From: DASSUW01 sp963844205
GTDB lineage: Bacteria; Actinomycetota; Thermoleophilia; Solirubrobacterales; Solirubrobacteraceae
Assembly: GCA_963844205.1 (NCBI GenBank)
Contig: CAWJNK010000014.1
Location: 186,001-250,000, forward strand
Reading direction: 5' to 3'
Length of the DNA: 64,000 nucleotides
This document shows, piece by piece, positions 7,961 to 16,704 of this stretch (position 1 is its first letter; the number at the start of each line of letters is the position of its first letter). The translations under genes were made by a program, and so were the position numbers. The notes beneath the pieces are model-generated. The model did not search any database. It was not told the DNA's origin and saw only the letters and a list, made by a program, of their open reading frames with translations.

Positions 7961-9199
7961 CTATCGCTCGACGAGTCTCGACTTGTATTCGCTGCGCCCG
8001 AGCGTGCCCCAGGGGACCAGCTCGACGCTTGTCTGCACAACCAGCACGCTGCGTAGTCTCTCGCGGATCGCGTCGGCGAGGGTGGAATCCGCGTCGGCGC
8101 CGCGCGCGAGCTCGACGCTCACCGGCAGCGGCGGGTCCTGCTTGACCCCGCCGGCCGTCGGCCGCACGCGGATGTGGCCGCTCACCGCCGGCGCGAAGCC
8201 GCTCACGACGTCGCGCACGGCGGAGGGGAAGACGTTGACGCCGCGGACGATCAGCATGTCGTCGGTCCGCCCGATGCAGCGGATGCGCGGCCCGGAACGG
8301 CCACAGGGGCACGCCGTGGTCCGGACCTCGACGTGGTCGCGGGTGCGGAAGCGCAGGAGCGGCGCGGCGCGGTGCCGGAGGTGGGTGAGGACCAGCTCGC
8401 CGGTGGCGGCGTCGGCGAGCTCGAGCGCGTCGCCGCTCTCGTGGTCGATCAGCTCGACGTGGACGAACCCGTGGGCGCCGAGGTGCATCCCGTCCTGCTC
8501 CTCGCACTCGCCGAACAGCGACACGCCGATGTCGCCGACGCCCATCGCCTCGGTGACCTTCGCGCCCCAGCCGGCCTCGAGCCTCGCGCGGAACGCCGGC
8601 TCGCCGCCGCCGGGCTCGCCGGCCACGAGCACGCGCTCCACGCTCGATCCCGCCAGGTCCACGCCGCGCTCCTGCGCCCACTCGATCAGGTGCGCGGCGT
8701 ACGAAGGCGTGAGGACGACCGCCTCGGGACGCAGCAGCTCGATCGCCTGCATCAGCCGCACGCTGTTGCCGGTGCCGACGGGGATGTGGGTCAGCCCCAG
8801 CCGGTCGAACGAGGCGAGCGCGGCGCCCGCCACGAACGGCCCGGCGTTGTAGGTCGAGACGATCCGCTGGCCCGCCTTGATGCCCGAGGCCGCGTAGCTG
8901 CGCGCCGACCCGGTGATCCAGTTCTCGAGGTCCACCGTGGTGAGCGGGATGTAGCTGGGCGTGCCGGTCGTCCCGCTCGTCGAGTAGATGCGGACGATCT
9001 CCTCGCGCGCTGCGCACAGGTGCGCGCCGATCGGGTTGTCGGGCGTCACGGTGGCGCGCAGCTCGCGCTTCTCGGTCAGCGGGAGCCGGGCGATGTCCTC
9101 GAGCCCGCCGGGCGTGAGCCCCGCAAGCTTGTCGCGGTAGAAGGCGGACCGCTGCAGCAGGTACGCGACCTGCTCGCGGTACGACTCCTCATCGCTCAT
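7961..9199 (-). CDS. Phenylacetate-CoA ligase-like adenylate-forming enzyme
   Basis: A 412-residue AMP-binding enzyme of the PaaK subgroup, which is shorter than the ~430-residue norm. The ATP-binding loop is STSGTTGTPSYIPLT near residue 88. Later motifs are AMGVGDIG, GELVLTHL, RFRTRDHVEV and GRTDDMLIVRGVNVFP, with CPCGRSGPRI as the typical PaaK C-rich loop. It would activate an aryl or acyl acid to its CoA thioester with ATP. It overlaps the upstream citryl-CoA lyase-like gene by four bases (ATGA) and abuts the VOC gene. Confidence 0.87.
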   Translation of the reverse strand: MSDEESYREQVAYLLQRSAFYRDKLAGLTPGGLEDIARLPLTEKRELRATVTPDNPIGAHLCAAREEIVRIYSTSGTTGTPSYIPLTTVDLENWITGSARSYAASGIKAGQRIVSTYNAGPFVAGAALASFDRLGLTHIPVGTGNSVRLMQAIELLRPEAVVLTPSYAAHLIEWAQERGVDLAGSSVERVLVAGEPGGGEPAFRARLEAGWGAKVTEAMGVGDIGVSLFGECEEQDGMHLGAHGFVHVELIDHESGDALELADAATGELVLTHLRHRAAPLLRFRTRDHVEVRTTACPCGRSGPRIRCIGRTDDMLIVRGVNVFPSAVRDVVSGFAPAVSGHIRVRPTAGGVKQDPPLPVSVELARGADADSTLADAIRERLRSVLVVQTSVELVPWGTLGRSEYKSRLVER

Positions 9200-9945
9200 C
9201 GCTCGTACTCGATGGCGTCCTCGGCCGCGCCCGCCATCCGGAACCCGATCGGCTCCCGCCGCTCCTCGGCCAGGTGCGCGAGCAGGCTCGCCGTGCGGGC
9301 GAGGAGCGGGACGGCCTTGACCGTCGACGACGGGAACCCCAGGTCGAGCATCACGGCCGCGATCGGCATCGAGACGTTCATGGTCAGCGGCTTCTCCCAG
9401 ACGTTCGCGACGGCGTCGCGGAAGGTTCGGGCGAGGGCGACGTAGTCCCCGCTCACGCCGCGCTCGTCGGCGAGCTCGAGGATCCGCTCGGCCCGCGGAT
9501 CGAGCGGGCGGTGCACGGGATGGCCGAAGCCGGGCACGCGGTTTCCGGCGGCCTTGATGGCCCGCACCATTTCCTCCGGGTCGCCGCCCGCGTGCGCCTC
9601 CTCGAGCAGCTGCGCGCAGGCCTCGGAGGTGCCCAGCAGCACCGGGCCGCAGCCGAGGATGCCGGCCGCGACCGCGCCCTGGAGCGAGCCGGGATCGGCG
9701 GCCAGCGTCATCCGCGCCGCGACGTTGGTGGGCATCATCCCGTGCTCGGCGATCGCCACCAGCAGCAGGTCGAGGAAGAAGCGCTGGTCCTCGGTCGGCT
9801 CCTCGCCGGTCAGCAGCAGGTGGAAGTACTCGGTGAAGCTCAGCCGGCCCATGAGCTCGCCGGTCAGGTCCCGCCCCCGCACCTCGACCCGGTCCGGATA
9901 GGCCTGGCTGATGTGGCTGACCGCGGCCCCCGACTTACCGATCAT
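9196..9945 (-). CDS. Citryl-CoA lyase / citrate synthase-like protein
   Basis: A 249-residue protein of the citrate synthase superfamily, much shorter than true citrate synthase (~430) and matching the citryl-CoA lyase-type domain. Conserved elements are GRDLTGELMGRLSFTEYFHLLLTGEEP, the VPGFGHPVHRPLDPRA catalytic histidine loop and NVSMPIAAVMLDLGFP. Such proteins cleave or condense CoA thioesters of hydroxy acids. It heads the operon (start ATG 9945) followed by a CoA ligase, VOC and GST, suggesting CoA activation and carbon-carbon cleavage of an organic acid. The exact substrate is unknown. Confidence 0.82.
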   Translation of the reverse strand: MIGKSGAAVSHISQAYPDRVEVRGRDLTGELMGRLSFTEYFHLLLTGEEPTEDQRFFLDLLLVAIAEHGMMPTNVAARMTLAADPGSLQGAVAAGILGCGPVLLGTSEACAQLLEEAHAGGDPEEMVRAIKAAGNRVPGFGHPVHRPLDPRAERILELADERGVSGDYVALARTFRDAVANVWEKPLTMNVSMPIAAVMLDLGFPSSTVKAVPLLARTASLLAHLAEERREPIGFRMAGAAEDAIEYER

Positions 9946-9958
9946 CAGCGCGACGCTA

Positions 9959-12142
9959 TCAGCCGTGCGGCGGCGCGGTCGCGGCCGCCGGACGCAGCCG
10001 AAGGGCCCGGCGGACGCGCTCGGGGAGGTACCAGTTCCACTCGCCGAGGAGCTTCATCGTCGCCGGCACGAGGATCGCGCGCACGACCGTCGCGTCGAGC
10101 AGGATCGCCGCCGACAAGCCGAGGCCGAACTGCTGCAGCCCGACGAAGCTGCCGGCCAGGAAGCCGGAGAAGGCGGCGATCATGATGATCGCGGCGGCGG
10201 TGATGATCCGGCCGGTGTGCTCGAGCCCGTACGCGATCGCGTGCTCGTTGTCGTGCCGCAGCTCCCACTCCTCGCGGATGCGCGAGAGCAGGAAGACCTC
10301 GTAGTCCATCGAGAGGCCGAACAGCACGGCGAACAGGAAGATCGGGATCCAGCCCTCGATCTGGTCGGACTGCTGGAGCCCGAACGGCTCGCCCCAGCCG
10401 TGCTGGAACGCGAGCACGAGCACGCCGTAGGCGGCGCTGACCGAGAGCAGGTTCATCAGCACCGCCTTGACCGGCAGCACGACCGAGCGGAACGCCCGCA
10501 GCAGGAGCAGGTAGGCGAGGGCGAGCACAGCGACGACCAGCCACGGGAACGCGCTGTACGCGCGGTCGAGGAAGTCGACGCCGAACGCGGGCGCGCCGCT
10601 GACCAGCACGGTGGCGTCGTGCGGGAAGCGCGCGGCGGGGACGTAGTCGTCGCGGATGCGGTCGACGAGGTCCATCGACGCCGGCTCCCCGGAGTCGTGG
10701 CGGCCGGCGGCACGGACCTGGAACACGCGGCCGTCGGCGTCGACGAGGTTCGCCTGCCGGGCCTGCTGGGGCGGGACGAGCGTGGGCCCGACCACCGTCT
10801 GGGGGATGACCTCCCTGTCGCGCCGCAGCTCGGCGATCAGCCGCTCCTGCGCGGCCACGACCTCGGCGTCGCTCACCCCGCCCGCGCGATGGGTGTCGAC
10901 GACGACCTGGTGCGGCGCGAGCGCGCCCGGGCCGAGCGTCGTCTGGAGCACGTGGAGCCCGCGCGTGGACTCGGTGGTGAGCGGGACGCCGCGGTTGTCG
11001 CCGCCTGTCAGCGCGAGCCCGAGGGCGGGCAGCGCGAGCGCGAGCATCAGGCCGCCGGCTGCGCAGAACCACAGCACCGGCCGGCGCATGATCGAGGTGG
11101 CCAGCCCGTGCCAGAAGCCGGTCACGTCCTTCGCCGCGCGCCGCTCGAGGACGCGCCGGGGGATGACCCGCAGACGGTTCACGCCCCGGCCCATCACCGA
11201 CAGCAGCGCGGGCAGGAGCGTCGCCGACGCGGCGATGGAGACGAGCGGGACGAGCAGGCCGCCCACGCCCATCGAGCGCATGAACGGCAGCGGCATGAGC
11301 ACGAGCAGCGCGAGCCCCACCGCCACGACGCCGCCGGAGAACAGCGTCGCGCGGCCCGCGGTGGCCATCGTGGTGCGGAGTGCCTCGTGCGCGTCGTCGG
11401 TGTGGGCGAGCTCCTCGCGGTAGCGGAACACGACGAGCATCGAGTAGTCGACCGCGATGGCGAGGCCGATCAGCGCGACGATGTTCGTCACGTAGATCGC
11501 CATCTCCATCAGGTGGGCGAAGATCCAGACGAACCCGAGCGTGACCGGGATCGTGATCGCGGCGAACGCAACCGGCACGGCGATGCCGCCCAGCGTGCCG
11601 AACATGAAGACCATCACCAGCAGAGCGATCGGCACGGCGATCGACTCCCCGCGCGCGAGGTCCTCGTTGAAGATGCTCTGGGTGTCGTGGTTGATCGCGG
11701 GATAGCCGGACAGGTAGGTCCGGACGCTCTCGACGTCGCCGATCTCGCCGCGCAGCTCGGGCGTGAGCTTGGAGGCGTCCTGGTTCTCGAGCGGCGTCGA
11801 GATCTGGAGGTAGACGACGCCCTTGCCCGCGTCCAGGACCGGTCCGGCCTTGGCGCCGTTGACAGCGGCAGCCGCGCGCCCGGCGGCCTCCGCTACCGCG
11901 GCTCGCTCGGCCGGGCTGTCGACGCCCCCGGCCACCAGCGTGAAGGCGCCGTCGGAGCGGTCGTTCATCCGGTCCTTGAGCAGCTCGAGCCCGCGCTCCG
12001 ACTCCGAGCCGGGCACGCTGAAGCGGTTCGAGAGCAGCCCGCCGAGGTTCGCGGCCGCGAACCCGCCGAGCAGGAACAGGACCGCCCACAGGGCGAGAAT
12101 CCGCCCCCGATGCGCGACGACGAAGTCGGTCCAGCTCGCCAC
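9959..12142 (-). CDS. MMPL/RND-family membrane transporter
   Basis: About 727 residues with the duplicated RND layout: a helix near residue 15, a large extracytoplasmic loop, then a helix bundle, repeated. Signature segments are NIVALIGLAIAVDYSMLVVFRYREEL in the first half and LFGLSMDYEVFLLSRIREEW in the second, with the paired Asp-Tyr residues typical of actinobacterial MMPL proteins. The only ATG is at 12214, but family members begin right before FVVAHRGRILALW, so GTG 12142 is preferred. Substrates of this family are lipids, siderophores or drugs. It faces a DoxX gene transcribed the other way. Confidence 0.87.
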   Translation of the reverse strand: MASWTDFVVAHRGRILALWAVLFLLGGFAAANLGGLLSNRFSVPGSESERGLELLKDRMNDRSDGAFTLVAGGVDSPAERAAVAEAAGRAAAAVNGAKAGPVLDAGKGVVYLQISTPLENQDASKLTPELRGEIGDVESVRTYLSGYPAINHDTQSIFNEDLARGESIAVPIALLVMVFMFGTLGGIAVPVAFAAITIPVTLGFVWIFAHLMEMAIYVTNIVALIGLAIAVDYSMLVVFRYREELAHTDDAHEALRTTMATAGRATLFSGGVVAVGLALLVLMPLPFMRSMGVGGLLVPLVSIAASATLLPALLSVMGRGVNRLRVIPRRVLERRAAKDVTGFWHGLATSIMRRPVLWFCAAGGLMLALALPALGLALTGGDNRGVPLTTESTRGLHVLQTTLGPGALAPHQVVVDTHRAGGVSDAEVVAAQERLIAELRRDREVIPQTVVGPTLVPPQQARQANLVDADGRVFQVRAAGRHDSGEPASMDLVDRIRDDYVPAARFPHDATVLVSGAPAFGVDFLDRAYSAFPWLVVAVLALAYLLLLRAFRSVVLPVKAVLMNLLSVSAAYGVLVLAFQHGWGEPFGLQQSDQIEGWIPIFLFAVLFGLSMDYEVFLLSRIREEWELRHDNEHAIAYGLEHTGRIITAAAIIMIAAFSGFLAGSFVGLQQFGLGLSAAILLDATVVRAILVPATMKLLGEWNWYLPERVRRALRLRPAAATAPPHG

Positions 12143-12246
12143 GGGCCTCGAAGCATCGCGCGGATCGCCGCCGCCCGCCACCCCTCGTTTCACGTTCGGC
12201 GCGCGCGAGCACACTCTTGTTGTGCAAGCAACCTCGGGGAGCGACC

Positions 12247-12795
12247 ATGGACCTGGGTAGAACGATCCTGCGCGGCGTCGTGGGCCCGCTGATGATCGGG
12301 CACGGCACGCAGAAGCTGTTCGGCTGGTTCGGCGGCCACGGGCTGCAGGGCACCGGAGGGTTCTTCGAGAGCCTCGGGCTGCGGCCCGGCGAGCGGCACG
12401 CGAAGGCGGCGGGCGCGGCGGAGACCGCCGGCGGCGCGCTGCTGACCCTCGGCGCCCTCACACCGGTCGCGTCGACGCTGATCTCGAGCGTGATGATCAC
12501 GGCGATCCGGAAGGTGCACGCCAAGAACGGGCCGTGGGTGACCGGCGGCGGCTACGAGTACAACCTCGCGCTGATCGGCGCGATGGCGGCGCTGACCGAG
12601 GCCGGTCCGGGCCGTCCGTCGATCGACGCTGCGCTCGCCCCGCGGCTGCGCGGCAGCGGCTGGGCCATCGCCTCGCTCGCGGCGGCAGCCGCCGGGTCGT
12701 GGCTGGCGACGGACCGGTTCACCGAGCCGGAGCAGCCGTCGTTCGAGCGCGAGCCGCGCTTCCAGCGCGAGGAGACCACGGTCGGCGCTGCCTGA
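12247..12795 (+). CDS. DoxX family membrane protein
   Basis: A 182-residue membrane protein. Start ATG 12247 has GGGGAG six bases upstream. It opens with TILRGVVGPLMIGHGTQKLFGWFGGHGLQGTGGFFESLG, the hallmark DoxX first helix and Gly-rich loop, followed by helices around residues 55-75, 80-95 and 105-125. The C-terminal 40 residues are polar and acidic. DoxX proteins are four-helix membrane proteins linked to thiol/redox homeostasis. No partner SseA or sodium/oxidoreductase gene lies nearby. Confidence 0.86.
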   Translation: MDLGRTILRGVVGPLMIGHGTQKLFGWFGGHGLQGTGGFFESLGLRPGERHAKAAGAAETAGGALLTLGALTPVASTLISSVMITAIRKVHAKNGPWVTGGGYEYNLALIGAMAALTEAGPGRPSIDAALAPRLRGSGWAIASLAAAAAGSWLATDRFTEPEQPSFEREPRFQREETTVGAA

Positions 12796-12815
12796 GCCTG
12801 ATTTCACCAGGCTCA
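12793..12815 (+). terminator. Hairpin at the end of the DoxX gene
   Basis: TGAGCCTG, a seven-base loop ATTTCAC, then CAGGCTCA make a perfect 8-bp stem that includes the stop codon. There is no T-run after it, so it is either a weak or factor-assisted terminator or an mRNA-stabilising end. Confidence 0.45.
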
Positions 12816-12896
12816 CCGGGTACGGGCTGCCGCACTCTGGGAATCGTGGAGGCTGGTTAGCTGCGGGCGGCGGCGGTCGCGGATACTCGCGCCGTC

Positions 12897-13247
12897 ATGC
12901 GAGACCGCGTCCGAGCCGCCGCCTCAGCGTTCAAGCGCCACACGAGCGCCTCGGGCCTCGAGGTCTGCCCTGACTGCCGACGCGACTTCGTGAACCCGGT
13001 CGAGTGGGAGACCGCCGGTCCCGACCACTGGCGGATGCTCCTGCGGTGCGGCTCCTGCAGCGCATCGCGTGAGGTGACCGTGAGCGACCACGTCGCCCAG
13101 CGGTTCGACCACGAGCTCAACCGCCGCGCGCAGCCGATCGCCAAGGCCGCCGAGCGCCTCGACTTCGAGCGCATGAAGGCGGACACGGAGACGCTGATCT
13201 CCGCTCTCCGGCTCGACCTCATCGACGCCGCCGACTTCGCAAGGTAA
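12897..13247 (+). CDS. Small zinc-ribbon protein of unknown function
   Basis: A 116-residue protein that starts at ATG 12897. Two CxxC pairs, CPDC near residue 24 and CGSC near residue 52, make a probable zinc ribbon; the second half is helical and charged (DHELNRRAQPIAKAAERLDFERM). No enzyme motif is present. It stands alone between the DoxX gene and the GAF protein gene. Function unknown. Confidence 0.72.
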   Translation: MRDRVRAAASAFKRHTSASGLEVCPDCRRDFVNPVEWETAGPDHWRMLLRCGSCSASREVTVSDHVAQRFDHELNRRAQPIAKAAERLDFERMKADTETLISALRLDLIDAADFAR

Positions 13248-13286
13248 GCCGTTGCGAGCGGCCGCGGCCGCTGGAAGACTCCTGCC

Positions 13287-14405
13287 ATGGCCGTATCGGG
13301 GGCCGAGACGCAGGAGCACGCGCTCGTCCTGCTGGAGATCGCGACGCTGATCGCGCGCGACGCGCAGGAGGACGTGCTGTTCGCCACCGTCGCCCAGCAG
13401 GTCGCGCGCCGGGCCGGGACCGAGGTCGGGACCGTGCTGCGGTACGTCGGCGACGAGCGCGCCGTGGTCGTCGGCGCCTGGCGCGGGAGCGGGATGCGCG
13501 GCTTCCCCGTCAACGCCGAGCTGGACTTCGACGCCCGCAACAGCGCGATCGGCCGCGTCCGTGTCACGGGCCGTCCGGCCCGGGCGGACAGCTACGTCGG
13601 GCATAGCGGCGAGCTGCCGGTGATGATGCGGGCGGTCGACGTGCGGGCGTCGGTCGCCGTGCCGGTGATGCTCGGCGACGAGGTGTGGGGCGTGGTCGTG
13701 GTGTCCACCACGCGCGACGAGCCGCTGCCGCCGGACTGCGAGCACAAGCTCGGCGACTTCGCCGACCTGGTCGCGCTGGCGGTCGCGAACGCCGACGCCA
13801 GGCGCCGGAGCGCCGCGTCGCGGCTGCGGATCATCGAGGCGGCCGACGCGGCGCGGCGCCGCCTCGAGCGCGTCCTGCACGAAGGGACGCAGCAGCACCT
13901 GCTCGCGCTCACGCTCAAGGTCCGCCTCGCCCACGGCCGCGCCGAGCCGGGGTCCGAGATCGCCGCCTTGCTCGCCGATGCGCTGGCCGAGGCGGACGTC
14001 GCCAACGCCGAGCTGCGCGAGCTGGCCCGCGCGCTGTATCCGAAGGTCCTCACCGAGCGCGGGCTCACCGCGGCGCTGCAGGCGCTGACCGCGCGAGCCA
14101 CGGTGCCGGTCCAGCTGCTCGAGCTCCCGAGCCGCCGGTTCCCGCCGATGGTGGAGGCCACCGCGTACTTCGTCGTCGCCGACACGCTCGTGGCGGCGCA
14201 CGGCGGCCCGGTGACGCTGATGGTCGGCGAGCGCGGCGACCACGTGGCGGTGGAGCTCCGCGCCGGGCACGCGTGCGAGCCGATGCCCGGCCTCGCCGAC
14301 CGGGTCGCCGCGATCGGAGGGCGGCTGCAGGTCGACTCCAGGCCCGACGGCTCGACTGTGCGCGCCGAGATCCCGCTCGGCGTTCACAGGACGATCACGG
14401 GCTGA
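13287..14405 (+). CDS. GAF-domain sensor histidine kinase-like protein
   Basis: A 372-residue cytosolic protein. Residues ~15-175 form a GAF domain (GTVLRYVGDERAVVVGAW, ASVAVPVMLGDEVWGVVVVST). Next comes a HisKA_3-like dimerisation helix with RRRLERVLHEGTQQHLLALTLKVRLA, where the His of LHEG is the expected phosphorylation site. The C-terminal ATPase-like part keeps the last box (GLADRVAAIGGRLQVDSRPDG), but the N-box region reads VVADTLVAAHGG without the Asn, so ATP binding may be impaired. No receiver gene is adjacent. It may be a degenerate kinase acting as a scaffold. Confidence 0.78.
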   Translation: MAVSGAETQEHALVLLEIATLIARDAQEDVLFATVAQQVARRAGTEVGTVLRYVGDERAVVVGAWRGSGMRGFPVNAELDFDARNSAIGRVRVTGRPARADSYVGHSGELPVMMRAVDVRASVAVPVMLGDEVWGVVVVSTTRDEPLPPDCEHKLGDFADLVALAVANADARRRSAASRLRIIEAADAARRRLERVLHEGTQQHLLALTLKVRLAHGRAEPGSEIAALLADALAEADVANAELRELARALYPKVLTERGLTAALQALTARATVPVQLLELPSRRFPPMVEATAYFVVADTLVAAHGGPVTLMVGERGDHVAVELRAGHACEPMPGLADRVAAIGGRLQVDSRPDGSTVRAEIPLGVHRTITG

Positions 14406-14454
14406 TTGCCCGATCGTCACGAAATCGCTGCAAATCCGCGTGATCGTTGGTCCC

Positions 14455-16704
14455 ATGACCACCACCCGCGCGGACCTGCACGTGCACTCCACGGCGTCGC
14501 AGGTCTCGAGGCTCGGCGTGCAGCGGGCGCTCGGCCTGCCCGAGTGCGCGACGCCGCCACACGAGGTCTACGAGCTGGCCAAGCGCCGCGGCATGGACTT
14601 CGTGACGATCACCGACCACGACACGATCGCGGGCGCGCTGCAGCTCGCCGACCGGCCTGACGCGTTCATCTCCGAGGAGCTGACCGCCGACTTCGCCGGC
14701 GAGCCGCAGCAGGTCCACGTCCTCTGCTACGGCATCACGCCCGACGACCACGCGCGGCTGCAGGAGCTGGCGCGCGACGTCGAGGCGGTCGCCGAGTATC
14801 TCCACGACCGGGAGATCGCGTGCGCGCTGGCCCATCCGTTCTACGACGTCTCGGCGCCGCTCGCCCCGCGGCACCGTCGCCGCCTCGCCCAGCTCTTCCC
14901 CATCTGGGAGGTGCGCAACGGGGCGCGCGCGCCCGTGCTGAACCTGCCGGCTGCGCTCTACGTCGACACCCACGGCGGCACCGGCATCGGCGGGAGCGAC
15001 GACCACGCCGGGATCGACGTCGGGCGGACCTGGACCCAGGCGGCGGCCGCGGACACGCCGGAGGCGTTCCTCGCGCACGTGCACGCGGGGCGCGCCGAGG
15101 CGCACGGGGACCAGGGCTCCGCCGCGAAGTGGGCGCACGCCGCGCTGGCGCTCGCCGTCCGCACGCTCGGCAGGGGCGACGGCGGCGGGAAGCCGGATCC
15201 GGCGGCGGTCCTCGAGATCGCCGAGCGGGTGATCGCGCGCAGCGGGGCGGCGGCCGGCGACCTCGGCCCCGACGACGCGCAGGCGCTGTTGCGCGCGTGG
15301 CTGGACTCGATCGGCCTCGACCTCGGCGACGGGGAGCTCCTGGAATGGCTGCAGTCGGACGGGTTCTCGCACGCCGACCTCCAGCGCCGGGCGCGGCGCC
15401 GGCACGAGCGGAGGCTGCAGGCGGCGGTCGGCAACGCGCTTGCCGCCGCCGGGGCGGGCGACGGCTGGGGCGACGCGCTGCTCGAGCTGTTCGACGCCTG
15501 CCTCCCGGTCGTCCCGTACGCCTCGTCGACGGCGTTCCTCGGCCGCGAGCGCCGCCGCCTGCCGGGGCGCGACGCCGAGCCGGTCCGCGTGGCGCTCGTC
15601 GCCGACGGCGTCGGCCGGATGCACGGCGTGACCCACACGCTCGACGAGATCCGCGAGCGCGGCGTGCCCGGGTTCGACGTCGAGGTCATCGGCACGGATA
15701 TGAACGTCGACCGCCGGCTGGGCGCGGTGGCGGAGATCGAGGTCCCGTTCGACGCGGGCCTGACGGTCGGGGTGCCGAGCCCGCTCGCGGTCGTCGAAGC
15801 CCTCGTCGACGGCCGCTACGGCCTCGTCCACGTGTGCGCGCCGGGGCCGGCCGGGATCGCCGCGGCGCTCGCGGCCCGGATCCTCGGGCTGCCGCTGGCG
15901 GGCTCGTACCACACGGAGCTGGCGGCCTACGCGGGGTTGCGCTCGGGCGACCGGGCGCTCGAGCTGGCGGTGGAGGCCGCCCTCGGCGCGTTCTACGGCG
16001 CCTGCGACGTGGTGCTCTCCCCCTCGGACGCGTCGGACGTGCGGCTGGGCGAGCTCGGCGTCCGGCGGATCTCGCGCTGGGACCGCGGCGTCGACGTCGA
16101 GCGGTTCGATCCGAGCAAGCGGTCGGCGGGACGCGACGCCGTGCACGTGCTGTACGCCGGGCGCCAGACCGTGGAGAAGGGCGTCGACCTGCTGGCGCAG
16201 TCGTTCCTCGCGGCGCGGGCGCGCGATCCGCGGCTCCACCTCGTGCTCGCCGGCGGCGGGCCGGAGGAGGGCCGGCTGCGCGAGCGGCTCGGCGACGCGG
16301 CGACGTTCCTCGGCTGGCTCGGCGGCGAGGAGCTCGCCGTCGCGTACGCGAGCGCCGACCTGCTGCTGTTCTGCTCGCAGACCGACACGTTCGGGCAGGT
16401 CGTGCTGGAGGCGCAGGCGTCGGGGCTGCCGGTGGTGGCGGTGAACGCGGGCGGGCCGGCCGAGCTGATCGACTCCGGCCGCTCGGGCCTCCTGTGCCCG
16501 CCGGACGCCGCGGTGATCGGCGCCGCGGTGGCCCAGCTCGCGAGGTCGCCGCGTGCCCGCGGGCGGCTGGCGCGGGGCGGGCTCGCCGCCGTCCGCGAGC
16601 GGACGTGGGAGGCCTCCCTCGGCCGGCTGGCCGACGGGTGGTGGAGCGCGCTGGCGGGCGACGTCCTCACTCCACCGCAGCCTGCAGCGGCAGCGCAGCG
16701 GTGA
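14455..16704 (+). CDS. PHP metal-dependent phosphoesterase fused to a GT4 glycosyltransferase
   Basis: A 749-residue two-enzyme fusion. Residues 1-~210 are a PHP domain: RADLHVHST, TITDHDTIAGAL, CALAHPF and GGSDDHAGIDVG supply the metal-binding histidines and aspartates. Residues ~375-740 are a GT-B glycosyltransferase of family 4: RVALVADGVGRMHGVTHTL, HVLYAGRQTVEKGVDLLAQ, and the SQTDTFGQVVLEAQASGLPVVA motif that binds the nucleotide-sugar. A helical linker of ~160 residues joins them. ATG 14455 is chosen; a GTG at 14440 would add five residues. Its 3' end overlaps the convergent SDR gene by 38 bp. Possible role: transfer and trimming of a phosphorylated sugar on a lipid or cyclitol acceptor. 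Confidence 0.85.
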   Translation: MTTTRADLHVHSTASQVSRLGVQRALGLPECATPPHEVYELAKRRGMDFVTITDHDTIAGALQLADRPDAFISEELTADFAGEPQQVHVLCYGITPDDHARLQELARDVEAVAEYLHDREIACALAHPFYDVSAPLAPRHRRRLAQLFPIWEVRNGARAPVLNLPAALYVDTHGGTGIGGSDDHAGIDVGRTWTQAAAADTPEAFLAHVHAGRAEAHGDQGSAAKWAHAALALAVRTLGRGDGGGKPDPAAVLEIAERVIARSGAAAGDLGPDDAQALLRAWLDSIGLDLGDGELLEWLQSDGFSHADLQRRARRRHERRLQAAVGNALAAAGAGDGWGDALLELFDACLPVVPYASSTAFLGRERRRLPGRDAEPVRVALVADGVGRMHGVTHTLDEIRERGVPGFDVEVIGTDMNVDRRLGAVAEIEVPFDAGLTVGVPSPLAVVEALVDGRYGLVHVCAPGPAGIAAALAARILGLPLAGSYHTELAAYAGLRSGDRALELAVEAALGAFYGACDVVLSPSDASDVRLGELGVRRISRWDRGVDVERFDPSKRSAGRDAVHVLYAGRQTVEKGVDLLAQSFLAARARDPRLHLVLAGGGPEEGRLRERLGDAATFLGWLGGEELAVAYASADLLLFCSQTDTFGQVVLEAQASGLPVVAVNAGGPAELIDSGRSGLLCPPDAAVIGAAVAQLARSPRARGRLARGGLAAVRERTWEASLGRLADGWWSALAGDVLTPPQPAAAAQR

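Noticed and set aside
9911..12292. 793-residue plus-strand open frame
   Set aside because: Antisense shadow of the MMPL transporter; low-complexity and charged throughout.
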